Shown: positions 1-7,244, counted from the stretch's first letter. The stretch is DNA of 40,074 nt from Amulumruptor sp947039275 (GCA_947039275.1 CAMQYL010000027.1:1-40074); one strand, 5' to 3'. Notes: a model not told the origin generated them from the sequence alone. Numbers and translations are program-made.

Positions 1-252
1 TGCCCTGAATTGTTAAAATTTTCCCCGGACAGCTGTGCGGCGTGCCGCGTCATCAGACGCAATACAGCTTGCTTGGTACGATGAGGGTGTTGCAAAACCT
101 GTCAATTGTGGTGATCCTACCTGTATGATGTAGGGACATGCCATGGCATGTCTGCTGATGCTCAAGTACTTGCAGATTAGATGTCATGGCATGTCCCTAC
201 AATATTGTACGATTCGGAGTTTTGCAACACCTTCCCTACGTACATGTGGTTT
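1..252. other. Intergenic region with nested palindromes
   Basis: No gene is visible in these first 252 bases. Positions 34-54 hold a degenerate palindrome related to the GTAGGGACGCGG class of repeat seen at 2.57 kb and 5.2 kb, without its GTAG head. Positions 80-240 hold a nested repeat, listed separately. In other Bacteroidales a maf-type gene often follows kdsC, but none is visible before the window edge. Confidence 0.6.
80..240. repeat. Nested inverted repeat (stack 1) with GTAG-headed palindromes
   Basis: The outer arms share GGTGTTGCAAAAC (about 86-98 and, inverted, 219-231). The right arm ends in CTAC, which is GTAG on the minus strand (236-239). Inside is an inverted pair of GTAG-headed palindromes: GTAG at 130-133 followed by GGACATGCC/GGCATGTC, and the minus-strand copy at 181-200. 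The outer arms recur with one base changed (GGTGTTGCAGAAC) around the stack at 36 kb, so they belong to one dispersed family. Confidence 0.8.
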
Positions 253-777
253 TCACCAGCCGAAGGCTTTTTCACAGGTCATCCATAGTCCTTTGGCTTT
301 GAGGACTTGCTCGATGATGTCGCGCGCCACGCCGTGTCCGCCGTCGGCAGGACTGATGTAGCGGGCTATGGCGCATATTTCCGGGGCTGCGTCGGCAGGT
401 GCTACCGACAGACCTACCGCAGCCATCACCTCGTAGTCGGGTATGTCATCGCCGGCATAGGCTATCTCCTCGCTGCTCAGATTGTAACGCTCCATTATGT
501 CACGAAGCACCGGCAGCTTCATTGACGCTCCCAGATATATCTCCTCGATGCCGAGTGCATTGTAGCGGTGGCGGATGGATTCATCCTTGGCTCCGCTGAT
601 GATCGCCACGAGAAGTCCCTTTTTGACGGCAAGCTGCATGGCATATCCGTCTTTGATGTTGACCATGCGGCGTGGCATCCCGTCATCACCCAAGGGGATG
701 CACGAAGGGGAGAGCACGCCGTCAACATCGAAGATGACGGCTTTTATCTTTGTCAGGTCATAGTCGGTACGGCTCAT
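253..777 (-). CDS. kdsC: KdsC-like HAD phosphatase (KDO-8-phosphate phosphatase)
   Basis: This 174-residue protein has the size and motifs of KdsC, which removes phosphate from 3-deoxy-D-manno-octulosonate 8-phosphate to give KDO for lipopolysaccharide in the cytoplasm. HAD motif I is DVDGVL, with the nucleophile and acid/base aspartates at D17 and D19. Motif II is the IISG segment near residue 59. Motif IV is GDDIPDYEV, with D110, D111 and D114. There is no large cap domain, as in KdsC tetramers. The ATG overlaps the stop of the upstream DUF2520 gene as ATGA, so the two are probably co-translated. A related C0-type HAD phosphatase with another sugar substrate is possible but less likely. Confidence 0.88.
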   Translation of the reverse strand: MSRTDYDLTKIKAVIFDVDGVLSPSCIPLGDDGMPRRMVNIKDGYAMQLAVKKGLLVAIISGAKDESIRHRYNALGIEEIYLGASMKLPVLRDIMERYNLSSEEIAYAGDDIPDYEVMAAVGLSVAPADAAPEICAIARYISPADGGHGVARDIIEQVLKAKGLWMTCEKAFGW

Positions 778-1592
778 ATTAAGCGGTTTTTTGTATTGTT
801 GTCAGTGTAATCGGATATGATGGAATCACTCACGCATTTATATAGCGAAGCCTTCTGTGGCGTAAGCATCTGCATGTGCGCTGCCATGATGTCACTGTCG
901 CCCCTGCGGGCTGGACCTGTCTGCCCCTCGTGGGGACCTATGGCTACGGCTTTTCGGAGCGTCGCCTCTATCAATGGTTCTAAAAGCGACAGACTCAGGT
1001 CTTCAGACTTGAGAATCCCTTGTGCCTGTGCCCACATATGGTTGGCGAAATTGCTTGCAAACACAGCAGCGAGATGTATGCGCTTCCGTCGTGCCGAGTC
1101 GGCTTCATGTATGCGTGATGTGAAGGAAGAAGCTAATTGTCGGGCTTTGTCAAGGGTAGCATCGCAATCCCCCTCGAGCAGCATGGTGACAGATGCAGGA
1201 TCCACTACATCTCCGGCGGTAAATGTCTGGAGCGGGTAGAAGACGCATCGTCCCTCGCCCAGACCGTCCAACGCTGACAATGGCGAAGACCCCGATGTGT
1301 GACACCATATGCCATGTCGTGAGGCATCAGTATGCAGCTTCCGCAAAGCATCCGTAAGCGGTCCCACGGCATCGTCCTTGACAGCGATGATATAGAAATC
1401 GGCATCTGTGACAAGCTCCGACAAATCATCGGTCGCCTTAGCACTGAGTGCACCTGCCAGCGTCTCAGCATGTCGGAGCGTCCGGCTGTAGACCTGTATG
1501 ATGTCAGCATCCGCGCCCAAAGCAGGCGCAAGACACGAGGCAACATTTCCGGAGCCGAGAATCACGATGCGAGGACGAGCAGATGAAGCCAT
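774..1592 (-). CDS. Rossmann-like/DUF2520 domain protein
   Basis: The protein begins with a Rossmann dinucleotide-binding motif (GSGNVA, near residue 13) followed by a beta-alpha-beta layout. Its C-terminal half resembles the all-helical DUF2520 domain (HLAAVFASNFANH and a GPARRGD segment). The overall plan resembles ketopantoate or pyrroline-5-carboxylate reductases, so an NAD(P)-dependent reductase is likely; the substrate is unknown. An in-frame GTG exists at 1601, but the ATG at 1592 puts the Rossmann strand at the usual distance from the N-terminus, giving 272 residues. It overlaps kdsC by four bases, and a DUF2520-kdsC pairing is common in Bacteroidales. The start lies just downstream of a GTAG-headed palindrome at 1608. 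Confidence 0.82.
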   Translation of the reverse strand: MASSARPRIVILGSGNVASCLAPALGADADIIQVYSRTLRHAETLAGALSAKATDDLSELVTDADFYIIAVKDDAVGPLTDALRKLHTDASRHGIWCHTSGSSPLSALDGLGEGRCVFYPLQTFTAGDVVDPASVTMLLEGDCDATLDKARQLASSFTSRIHEADSARRKRIHLAAVFASNFANHMWAQAQGILKSEDLSLSLLEPLIEATLRKAVAIGPHEGQTGPARRGDSDIMAAHMQMLTPQKASLYKCVSDSIISDYTDNNTKNRLI

Positions 1593-1607
1593 GTATATCA
1601 CTATAAT

Positions 1608-1694
1608 GTAGGGACATGCCGTGGCATGTCCGATGTATGCAAATGGTTATGATATCGTATGGTCAGTAATGTAGGGTCGCTACATGTAGCGACC
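1608..1694 (+). repeat. Two GTAG-headed 20-bp palindromes in tandem orientation
   Basis: Two REP-like units lie head to tail. At 1608-1631, GTAG is followed by GGACATGCC-GT-GGCATGTCC. At 1671-1694, GTAG is followed by the perfect 20-bp palindrome GGTCGCTACATGTAGCGACC. The GTAG head and 20-bp length are the same but the stem sequence differs, so two classes sit 40 bp apart. They lie between the DUF2520 and nitroreductase genes. Confidence 0.8.
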
Positions 1695-1748
1695 GCAAAT
1701 AAGCAGCCGTTTTCAGTGTAGTTCCGTAATATCCTGACAGGATTGGCG

Positions 1749-2285
1749 TTATCCCCAGCGGTCTATGTGTACCTTCTCCCAAAGGGTTTTAGAAGGGTCG
1801 AGAGGTTTGCGCTGCTCGTCCTTGTAGCCGAGGGTTATGATGCACTCGATGTTGACGTGTTCGGGGATGCCGAGCATCTCTTGGAGCTGCTCTTCGGCAG
1901 AAATGTTTTCGGCACCGAAGCGGTTGCGTATCTGTATCCAGCACGAGCCGAGACCGAGAGCTGCTGCCTGAAGCTGCATGTAGGATGCGGCGATGGAACA
2001 GTCCTCTACCCATACGTCGCTCAATGTGGTGTCGGCAGCCACTACGACAGCCATGGCGCACTTTGCCACTGGACCGGCTCCCATGGTGCGCACTTCGCTC
2101 ATGCGCTGGAGCATCTCCTTGTCATCTACTACGATGAAATGCCACGGATGGGAGTTCTTGGAAGTAGGGGCAAGAAGTCCGGCTTCAAGAATCAGTTTGA
2201 CATCCTCGGCTGGTAGTTCCTGGGCAGTATATCGCCGTATGCTGCGGCGGTTGAGTATCAGATGGTTAAAATCAGTCTTTTCCAT
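1749..2285 (-). CDS. Nitroreductase family protein
   Basis: This 178-residue protein has the N-terminal nitroreductase signature (LNRRSIRRYTAQ), whose arginines bind FMN phosphate, then APTSKNSHPWHFIVV and a GLGSCWIQ segment near residue 120. The family are FMN-dependent NAD(P)H oxidoreductases acting on nitro compounds, quinones or flavins in the cytoplasm, and the physiological substrate cannot be told from sequence. The reading frame is open upstream to 2417, but those extra codons translate through a palindromic repeat. The ATG at 2285 directly before EKTDFNHLI is therefore the real start. It is a single gene flanked by repeats. Confidence 0.87.
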   Translation of the reverse strand: MEKTDFNHLILNRRSIRRYTAQELPAEDVKLILEAGLLAPTSKNSHPWHFIVVDDKEMLQRMSEVRTMGAGPVAKCAMAVVVAADTTLSDVWVEDCSIAASYMQLQAAALGLGSCWIQIRNRFGAENISAEEQLQEMLGIPEHVNIECIITLGYKDEQRKPLDPSKTLWEKVHIDRWG

Positions 2286-2321
2286 AATATTTGGTGCGTT
2301 TTGTAGGGTGACAGCTTTATT

Positions 2322-2547
2322 GATGCGCCCCTTGTGGGCGCCTCTCTCTGTTAGCCGAGGGGCTTCCCCCTCGGAAAGGTCTATCAGGGGAACGCGCTGC
2401 GCTTTGCCGCAGCACATTATTCGCTATCATGTTGAGCATCATGGTGTTTTGATGTGTTGCGGCAAAGCGCAGCACTATGTTGAATGCATCACGACCGAAG
2501 GGCAAGCCCCTCGGCTATGATAGAGATGCGCCCACAAGGGGCGCGAT
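2322..2547. repeat. Nested inverted-repeat stack 2
   Basis: Three palindromic modules on the left are mirrored in reverse order on the right. Module 1 is built on GCGCCCCTTGTGGGCGC (2322-2347; mirrored 2522-2547). Module 2 is CCGAGGGGC-TTC-CCCTCGG (2352-2374; mirrored 2495-2517). Module 3 is GCTGCGCTTTGCCGCAGC (2393-2417; mirrored 2452-2475). The apex at about 2418-2451 is unique sequence. Each module can fold alone and also pair with its distant mirror. Confidence 0.8.
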
Positions 2548-2573
2548 ACAAGGCTATGGTGTATGTCTTATTC

Positions 2574-2649
2574 GTAGGGACGCGGCGTGACGCGTCATCA
2601 AATGCAATTCCTGATGCTAATACGATGACGCGGCACGCCGCGTCCCTAC
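2574..2649. repeat. REPIN-like inverted pair of GTAG palindromes
   Basis: GTAG at 2574-2577 is followed by GGACGCGGCGTGACGCGTCA. The minus-strand copy occupies 2626-2649 and ends in CTAC. About 28 bp separate the two units. The left copy carries one stem mismatch. The same class recurs at 5185-5295. Confidence 0.82.
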
Positions 2650-2728
2650 AACCTTGTGGTTTATGGTTACATAATTAACGGTCGGATGAATACGCATGTT
2701 TTCGTGCGTATTTGGGTATGGCTGGTGA

Positions 2729-3844
2729 TCACTTCACTTCGCAGACCCATGCGCCGGGGTAGCGGGTGGCGGTGGCTGGCTGCTGCGACACAAGAGCTTC
2801 CTTGGAGTCGGATGCGGCAGAGTAGACGCGATAGCGTGAACCCATCTTCTTGACCTTTAGAGAGTTGTCACCGCTTTGGCGTATGAATGCTCGCGCATCG
2901 CTGTCAGATGTCAGTGATGCCACCACAAGTATGTATGATGCTTGGTCAGATGCTTGGGTGTTTGCAGCCACAGGGCGCTCCTTCATCGCGGGGACGCTCG
3001 GAGTGGCAGTCTCTTTGGCTGTGACAGGAGCAGGGGCAGGTGCGGGCGTGCTTGTCTGTGTCGGAGCCGGGTTGGCTGGGATAATCAGCGGTGCATCCTC
3101 GCGTTGCTCGGGCACTGAGGGCTTTACTGTGGCAGTGGCGCTCTCGGGATCGGGGTATGCGATATACAGTTCGCGAGCGAACTGCACAGGCTCAAAAGAG
3201 GGGAAGCCGGTGCCCAAGGCTGCCATGGTGGTGCGGTCGGTGGAGCGGGAAGGGGAGAGGTATGTGAATACGCATGTGGCTATCACTGCCACAGCCACGG
3301 CTACGCGGCTGTAGACCGAACGGGCTGCTGTGATCCAAAACGGATGCTGCTTGAAATCTTCGTCATAAGCCGAGATTGCATCCGAAATCTTGGAGGATTG
3401 TTGGGCAGAGGAGGCTATCAGCTGCTTGATCGGGGTGACCTGTAGAGTCGGAAGCACCGCATAAGGGTTGACGGCTACTGACAGCGCAGAGGGGATAAAC
3501 TCCGGAGTCGCATCATCCTGATACTTGAGTGTGCCGAGAGAGCCTATAGACAGGGTGCCGGCAGCCGCTATGCGTGATTTCAGAGCTGCCACGCAGTCAG
3601 CCAATGACTCCGAGGCGAGGGCGAACGACCAACGGTGGCGGCGCATCAGGCTTGTCACGAGCATGCCGTCGTTATGGTCGATGCGCGGGTTGAACGAGAG
3701 CCGGCGCGAGGGCGGCATGAAAGCCCCTGACTCCTTATTTATATAAGCGGGGACTTTCTCGGCTATGAATGCGCCGAAACCGGGCACGATGACACAGTCA
3801 TTGCGCACGATGAGATGCTCTATATGTTCTGTCAGGTTAATCAT
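2729..3844 (-). CDS. HU-CCDC81/SPOR domain membrane protein
   Basis: Residues 1-70 (ending FNPRIDHNDGMLV) and about 70-140 resemble the tandem HU-CCDC81 domains of Bacteroidetes, which share the fold of HU DNA-binding proteins. A single membrane helix lies near residues 181-197 (VAVAVAVIATCVFTYLS). It is followed by a Pro/Thr/Ala-rich linker, where several PAPA repeats are visible. The end from about residue 300 (ASYILVVASL to YPGAWVCEVK) resembles a SPOR domain, which binds denuded peptidoglycan at division sites. The layout suggests a cytoplasmic HU-like head and a periplasmic cell-wall-binding tail. Its role in division or envelope organisation is inferred. It stands alone, with an A/T-rich region upstream. 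Confidence 0.8.
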   Translation of the reverse strand: MINLTEHIEHLIVRNDCVIVPGFGAFIAEKVPAYINKESGAFMPPSRRLSFNPRIDHNDGMLVTSLMRRHRWSFALASESLADCVAALKSRIAAAGTLSIGSLGTLKYQDDATPEFIPSALSVAVNPYAVLPTLQVTPIKQLIASSAQQSSKISDAISAYDEDFKQHPFWITAARSVYSRVAVAVAVIATCVFTYLSPSRSTDRTTMAALGTGFPSFEPVQFARELYIAYPDPESATATVKPSVPEQREDAPLIIPANPAPTQTSTPAPAPAPVTAKETATPSVPAMKERPVAANTQASDQASYILVVASLTSDSDARAFIRQSGDNSLKVKKMGSRYRVYSAASDSKEALVSQQPATATRYPGAWVCEVK

Positions 3845-3962
3845 AGCAAGGCAAAGTTAGCAAGAAAGGAGGAGATTACAAAATTTCACGAAACTTAAAA
3901 TTGAGATAAAATTTTTTGAGGAAAAATTCGGAAAAAATGTAAATAATCTGAAAAATTAATAT

Positions 3963-3970
3963 TATATTTG
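3963..3970 (+). promoter_or_regulatory. Bacteroidetes -7 promoter element (TATATTTG)
   Basis: TATATTTG matches the Bacteroidetes -7 consensus TAnnTTTG in a strongly A/T-rich region before the secreted-protein gene at 4097. No clear TTG sits 19-21 bp upstream, so the -33 element is weak. The implied leader is about 120 nt and contains a small CTTGCG-AGA-CGCAAG hairpin near 3995. Confidence 0.5.
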
Positions 3971-4096
3971 CAATGTCATTTTTGGGAAGATGCCTTGCGA
4001 GACGCAAGCGTTGATGCATGGCTCGGACCAGGGATGACGCAAACCTAAAACATCAACCTTATTTTTCAACCAATTCAAAAAAACAACGATTGCATT

Positions 4097-4951
4097 ATGA
4101 AGAAATTTACTCTTGCTCTCGCAACCCTCGCATTGAGTGTCGCCTCAATGAACGCAGCTGACTACTATCTTATCGGCGGTTTCAACGGCTGGACTACAGC
4201 AGATCCTGCAACAAAATTTACCGAGACTGCACAGGCAGGTGTGTATGAACTTAAGTATGACGGCACGCTTACATCTGGTTTCAAAGTGAACGATGGTACA
4301 TGGAGCAATCCTGACATCAACTTTGGCAGCAATGGTGACAACCTCGTAGTAGGCACACCCTATGCGTATGCAGTTGGCGGCTCCACAGACGATATCACTA
4401 TGGCTGACAATGTCGCAAATCCTACTGTGACTCTGAATATCAATGACGGTACACTCCTTGTAGTAGGTCAGCAGCAGGAAGCGAGGACCATATACGGTAT
4501 CCATGGTGAAATCTTCGGCGATCCCAAATGGAGCACAGAAGAGATGTCAGAGGAAAGTGGCAAGTGGGTGCTTTCAAATGCTGCTGTAGTTCCTGGCGGA
4601 TTCGGTATTAAGCAGATGGATGCTGACAGCGGTTCACAGACTGGCTGGTATAATTCGGCATCTGATGGTACAGTAACTCTTAACACTCCTATGGCTGTTA
4701 CAGCTGGAGGAACAAACTGGACCAGCGACCTTACCGGCAGCTACAGCTTCACCTATGACCCCGAAGCTCAGACCCTCATCATCGCTTCTGCATCTCTGTG
4801 GAACGACATCACAGCTGACGAGAACGCTACTTTCGCTATCTACACCATCGAAGGCAACATCGTGAAGGCTTCTGCCAACATCGCCGATGTTGAAAACCTC
4901 GAAAGCGGCATGTACATCATCAACGGCGAAAAGGTGATGATCTGCAAGTAA
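4097..4951 (+). CDS. Secreted beta-rich protein, SusE/F-like, with C-terminal sorting-like tail
   Basis: A cleavable signal peptide is clear (MKKFTLALATLALSVASMNA, then ADYYLIGGFNGW). The mature protein has two repeated beta-sandwich-like segments starting at YYLIGGFNGW and at TIYGIHGEIFG. These resemble the starch-binding modules of SusE/SusF-type proteins, with aromatic residues (W32, W51 region) that could bind glycan. The last 40 residues (IYTIEGNIVKAS to YIINGEKVMICK) resemble the C-terminal module of type IX-secreted proteins, but the match is short. It has its own promoter and a strong downstream hairpin, so it is monocistronic. Carbohydrate binding is an inference, and no sus genes are adjacent. 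Confidence 0.65.
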   Translation: MKKFTLALATLALSVASMNAADYYLIGGFNGWTTADPATKFTETAQAGVYELKYDGTLTSGFKVNDGTWSNPDINFGSNGDNLVVGTPYAYAVGGSTDDITMADNVANPTVTLNINDGTLLVVGQQQEARTIYGIHGEIFGDPKWSTEEMSEESGKWVLSNAAVVPGGFGIKQMDADSGSQTGWYNSASDGTVTLNTPMAVTAGGTNWTSDLTGSYSFTYDPEAQTLIIASASLWNDITADENATFAIYTIEGNIVKASANIADVENLESGMYIINGEKVMICK

Positions 4952-4977
4952 TTCCGACTAACTTTACATCATAAGTC

Positions 4978-5018
4978 AGCTGCCTCCACCCACTCCCGGG
5001 CGGAGGCAGCTCACGTTT
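4978..5018 (+). terminator. Rho-independent-type hairpin after the secreted-protein gene
   Basis: A 10-bp stem, AGCTGCCTCC (4978-4987) with GGAGGCAGCT (5002-5011), closes a 14-nt loop and is followed by CACGTTTTG. It lies 27 bp after the stop codon. The U-tract is short, so termination may be partial. Confidence 0.6.
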
Positions 5019-5430
5019 TGCCCCGGCAGCTACGCCGCCGGATGTTTTAAAAGGATTCATTTACCACAAGCTGCACAAGCCATATGGCTTGTGCAGCTTG
5101 TGGCTACTGCTCCCCTCGCGGTTAACACCGCGAGCCTCATCTCATTAATTCGGCAAACGTACTCTTTTCACCTCCCCCCCTCACGTAGGGACGCGGTGTG
5201 CCGCGTCATCGTCCCAGGCGACGTGATTGGAAGCCGCACCAACCATCGCGTAACCCCACGCCTGATACGATGACGCGGCACGCCGCGTCCCCTACGTCAG
5301 AACCGGCAGGTGATTTCGCGGCAGAGCCGCGAAGGGAGCTGTAGCCACATGCAAGCGAGCCGTCAGGCTCGTGCGGCTTGTGGTAGGCGACGTCCCCCCA
5401 CGTCATCTGGCGGCGTAACTGCCGGGGCAA
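5018..5430. repeat. Nested inverted-repeat stack 3 with GTAG-headed palindromes
   Basis: Four modules on the left are mirrored in reverse order on the right. (1) The CCCCGGCAG/CGCCGG module at 5018-5044 pairs with 5405-5430. (2) A 40-bp palindrome at 5064-5103 pairs with a diverged 39-bp palindrome at 5345-5383. (3) The CCCTCGCGG/CCGCGAG module at 5103-5134 pairs with 5315-5344. (4) GTAG plus GGACGCGGTGTGCCGCGTCA at 5185-5208 pairs with the inverted copy at 5271-5295. GTAG also heads the module-2 palindromes (CTAC at 5104-5107; GTAG at 5341-5344). The apex is about 5209-5270. Confidence 0.82.
5064..5103. repeat. Perfect 40-bp palindrome
   Basis: CCACAAGCTGCACAAGCCAT is followed immediately by its exact reverse complement, giving a 40-bp palindrome with no spacer. 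It is immediately followed by CTAC (GTAG on the minus strand). Perfect palindromes of this length tend to be lost by replication slippage, so its integrity suggests recent origin or active maintenance. Confidence 0.9.
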
Positions 5431-5452
5431 TCCCCTCAATGTGGAGAGCGTG

Positions 5453-6412
5453 TCACGCGAGGTCGACCTCCGAGGGGTCTACAAGGTGGTGGAGGATGGC
5501 GAAGATGGTTAGTCCGGCGGGGGAGTGGATGGAGAGTTTGGCGCAGAGATTGCGGCGATGGGTGGTGACTGTGTGGACGGAGAGACATAGATGGTCGGCA
5601 ATCTCCTTGTTTGCCATGCCACGCGCCACGCATGTCACTATGTCACGTTCGCGGTCACTCAGCAACGCGAGCTGTGGGTCGGTGTCTGACTCCGTAGCGT
5701 TAGGGTCAGCAGCTTCTGACTCCATAAGTCGTGACCGCAGGGCATCCTCCATATGCGCGATGGCAGGGATGAGTAGCTGCTTCTCGACTTCGAAGTGTGA
5801 CATGAAATCGCGTTCGCACGTGATGATGTCAAACAGCACTGAGCTGAGACGTGAATTGTCGTGCTGCTTGTAGTGGTAGATGAAGATGTCTTTAAGCTCC
5901 TGGAGCTTGGTAGCCATATGTCCGTGACTGGTGGAGAAGCGGGCTATGTTGAAGTCCTCTGTCATCTCTCCGGCGAGCAGGCGGTCAACGTAGGCAAAGA
6001 TGAAATCGTTTTCGTAAGCCATGTGACGTGTGACCTCCTTTACATAGTCGTCAAAGAAGCGTATGAGCTGGAACGAGACTTCATCGGTGTCGGAGTAATT
6101 GATAGCATCAATCAGATTGTGGCGTATCTTGGGGAGGGCAAAATCAAGGAAATAGGAGTGCGCCCGCTTGAGGTACCCTGTCAGGGATGACAGTGATAAG
6201 GTGCAGGTGTGGTAGTCCTTGTCGCTTAGAAGATTACAGACGGCGAGAAAAGTGTCCGTGTCGACACCGTTGGCACGGCAGGTGTCAGCCACCGACGAAT
6301 CGCCGAAGCCGAAGGCGATGTCGAAGCGGCTTATCGCCATTAGGAGCATGTTGTTGTCTATAATCAACTCGCGCATGGTGTGATGCGGGCGGTAGGGCTG
6401 GATGGCTTCCAT
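5453..6412 (-). CDS. LuxR-type regulator with YtfE/RIC-like hemerythrin di-iron domain
   Basis: The 319-residue protein has three parts. Residues 30-60 resemble the ScdA/DUF542 domain of RIC proteins (SSVADTCRANGVD), but the usual Cys-Cys pair is replaced by GFGDS. Residues 80-225 form a hemerythrin-like four-helix bundle. H85, H130, E134, H163 (or H165), H206 and E210 match in order and spacing the di-iron ligands of E. coli YtfE (H84, H129, E133, H160, H204, E208). Residues 248-310 form a LuxR HTH (LSDRERDIVTCVARGMANKEIA, then TVTTHRRN). The open frame begins at a TTG at 6445; the ATG at 6412 is preferred. It is divergent from the hmu operon. A sensor of oxygen, NO or iron that controls transcription is inferred. 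Confidence 0.8.
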   Translation of the reverse strand: MEAIQPYRPHHTMRELIIDNNMLLMAISRFDIAFGFGDSSVADTCRANGVDTDTFLAVCNLLSDKDYHTCTLSLSSLTGYLKRAHSYFLDFALPKIRHNLIDAINYSDTDEVSFQLIRFFDDYVKEVTRHMAYENDFIFAYVDRLLAGEMTEDFNIARFSTSHGHMATKLQELKDIFIYHYKQHDNSRLSSVLFDIITCERDFMSHFEVEKQLLIPAIAHMEDALRSRLMESEAADPNATESDTDPQLALLSDRERDIVTCVARGMANKEIADHLCLSVHTVTTHRRNLCAKLSIHSPAGLTIFAILHHLVDPSEVDLA

Positions 6413-6567
6413 GTAAATGGGATGTATATGTGTACTTTTAACCAATGCAAAGGTATTCTATCCAATCGACCTGCACCATACCCAAAATTGGTGAAATTTT
6501 GGGTGGAAGATTGTCAGTGGGGCTTTACGCTTATGCTATGGACGCATCATTAACCTAAATTTTAAGT

Positions 6568-6592
6568 ATTGCCGCCTCTCTGAGACGGCAAT
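6568..6592. promoter_or_regulatory. Imperfect 25-bp palindrome (candidate operator) in the hmu promoter spacer
   Basis: ATTGCCGCCTC-TCT-GAGACGGCAAT has 11-bp arms with one mismatch. It spans exactly from the -33 TTG to the first base of the -7 element of the hmu promoter. A protein bound here would block RNA polymerase. No matching second copy was seen elsewhere in the window. The regulator is unknown; the divergent LuxR/hemerythrin protein or a Fur-like repressor encoded elsewhere are candidates. Confidence 0.6.
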
Positions 6593-6599
6593 AACTTTG
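6569..6599 (+). promoter_or_regulatory. Promoter of the hmu operon (TTG-N20-TAACTTTG)
   Basis: TTG at 6569-6571, a 20-bp spacer and TAACTTTG at 6592-6599 match the Bacteroidetes consensus TTG / TAnnTTTG. Transcription should start near 6606, giving a leader of about 38 nt before the ATG at 6644. Confidence 0.75.
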
Positions 6600-6643
6600 C
6601 ATCGCAATTGAAAAATCTATTACAGTTAAAAGCCAATCAGTTT

Positions 6644-7126
6644 ATGAAAACAATTTCTAAGTTCATGGCTATGACCATGATTGCAGCAGGTTTCCTCATG
6701 TCATTAACTTCATGCGGCAGCGATGACGATGATGACCAGCCCGCAGCACCCGCAGCCGGAGCAGTGGCTGGTACTTACAATGGCGACATGACATGCAGTG
6801 TCATGGGGCAGGCATCTGACTTCGAGGATGTGACATTTACAGTGACAGCCGTAGACGATGCTACCGTCAACATCGCAGTGTCAGATTTCGGCGAAGCACC
6901 GATGAAAGTAGAAGGCTTCTCAATGAACGGTGTTAAAGTCTCATGCGCGGACGGCACATATGAGTTCGCCGCTACCGAATACAGCGGCACCACATCTGCC
7001 GGTAAATCATATTCAGGCACAGTGCGCGGCACGTATGCCGACGGAGTACTCAACGTGCAGTTCCAGCTCCAGTATGGAGCTATGCCCATGCCGCTGATAT
7101 GCTCATTCAGCGCCCCCAAACAGTAA
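6644..7126 (+). CDS. Surface lipoprotein in the HmuY position (calycin-like)
   Basis: A 160-residue lipoprotein. The signal MKTISKFMAMTMIAAGFLMSLTSC has a lipobox (LTSC, C24), followed by GSDDDDD, an acidic stretch resembling the surface-export signal of Bacteroidetes lipoproteins. The rest is predicted beta-rich and resembles calycin/lipocalin-like barrels (AGTYNGDMTCSVMG and the SYSGTVRGTYADGVL repeat), not clearly the HmuY fold. It is the first gene of an hmu-type operon, where HmuY would be expected, so a haem-capture role is inferred. The mature part contains no histidine, so any haem ligation would need Met (MPMP near the C-terminus), Tyr or Cys. The TTG at 6608 is rejected as a start because the lipoprotein signal begins at 6644. 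Confidence 0.75.
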   Translation: MKTISKFMAMTMIAAGFLMSLTSCGSDDDDDQPAAPAAGAVAGTYNGDMTCSVMGQASDFEDVTFTVTAVDDATVNIAVSDFGEAPMKVEGFSMNGVKVSCADGTYEFAATEYSGTTSAGKSYSGTVRGTYADGVLNVQFQLQYGAMPMPLICSFSAPKQ

Positions 7127-7132
7127 GAAATT

Positions 7133-7220
7133 GTAGGGACATGCCGTGGCATGTCCGCTTCCCCAGACGAAAGTATCTAAGGAATTTGCTACAAGCGGAC
7201 ATGCCACGGCATGTCCCTAC
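7133..7220. repeat. REPIN-like inverted pair between lipoprotein and receptor genes
   Basis: GTAG at 7133-7136 plus GGACATGCCGTGGCATGTCC (7137-7156) faces the inverted copy at 7197-7216, with CTAC at 7217-7220. The stems extend into GCTT/AAGC flanks, and about 40 bp separates the units. It lies inside a presumed operon transcript, where the hairpins could protect or terminate the upstream message and set different levels for lipoprotein and receptor. Confidence 0.82.
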
Positions 7221-7244
7221 AACCTGTTTAGATAACTATAACCA

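Larger units (their letters stand above)
2286..2728. other. Repeat-filled intergenic region
   Basis: This 443-bp gap has no credible gene. Open frames across it on both strands are palindromic repeats read as codons. It contains a nested stack (2322-2547) followed by an inverted pair of GTAG-headed palindromes (2574-2649). A GTAGGGTG head also occurs at 2303. Confidence 0.75.
5012..5452. other. Repeat-filled intergenic region
   Basis: This gap of about 440 bp between two converging genes has no credible coding sequence. It is almost entirely occupied by nested palindromes, listed at 5018-5430. Open frames across it are shadows of the repeats. Confidence 0.75.

Noticed and set aside
2286..2417. 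N-terminal extension of the nitroreductase
   Set aside because: The extra codons lie in the repeat stack; the conserved domain starts right after the ATG at 2285.
5012..5452. Degraded insertion sequence
   Set aside because: No transposase remnant is found; the region is accounted for by mirrored palindromes.
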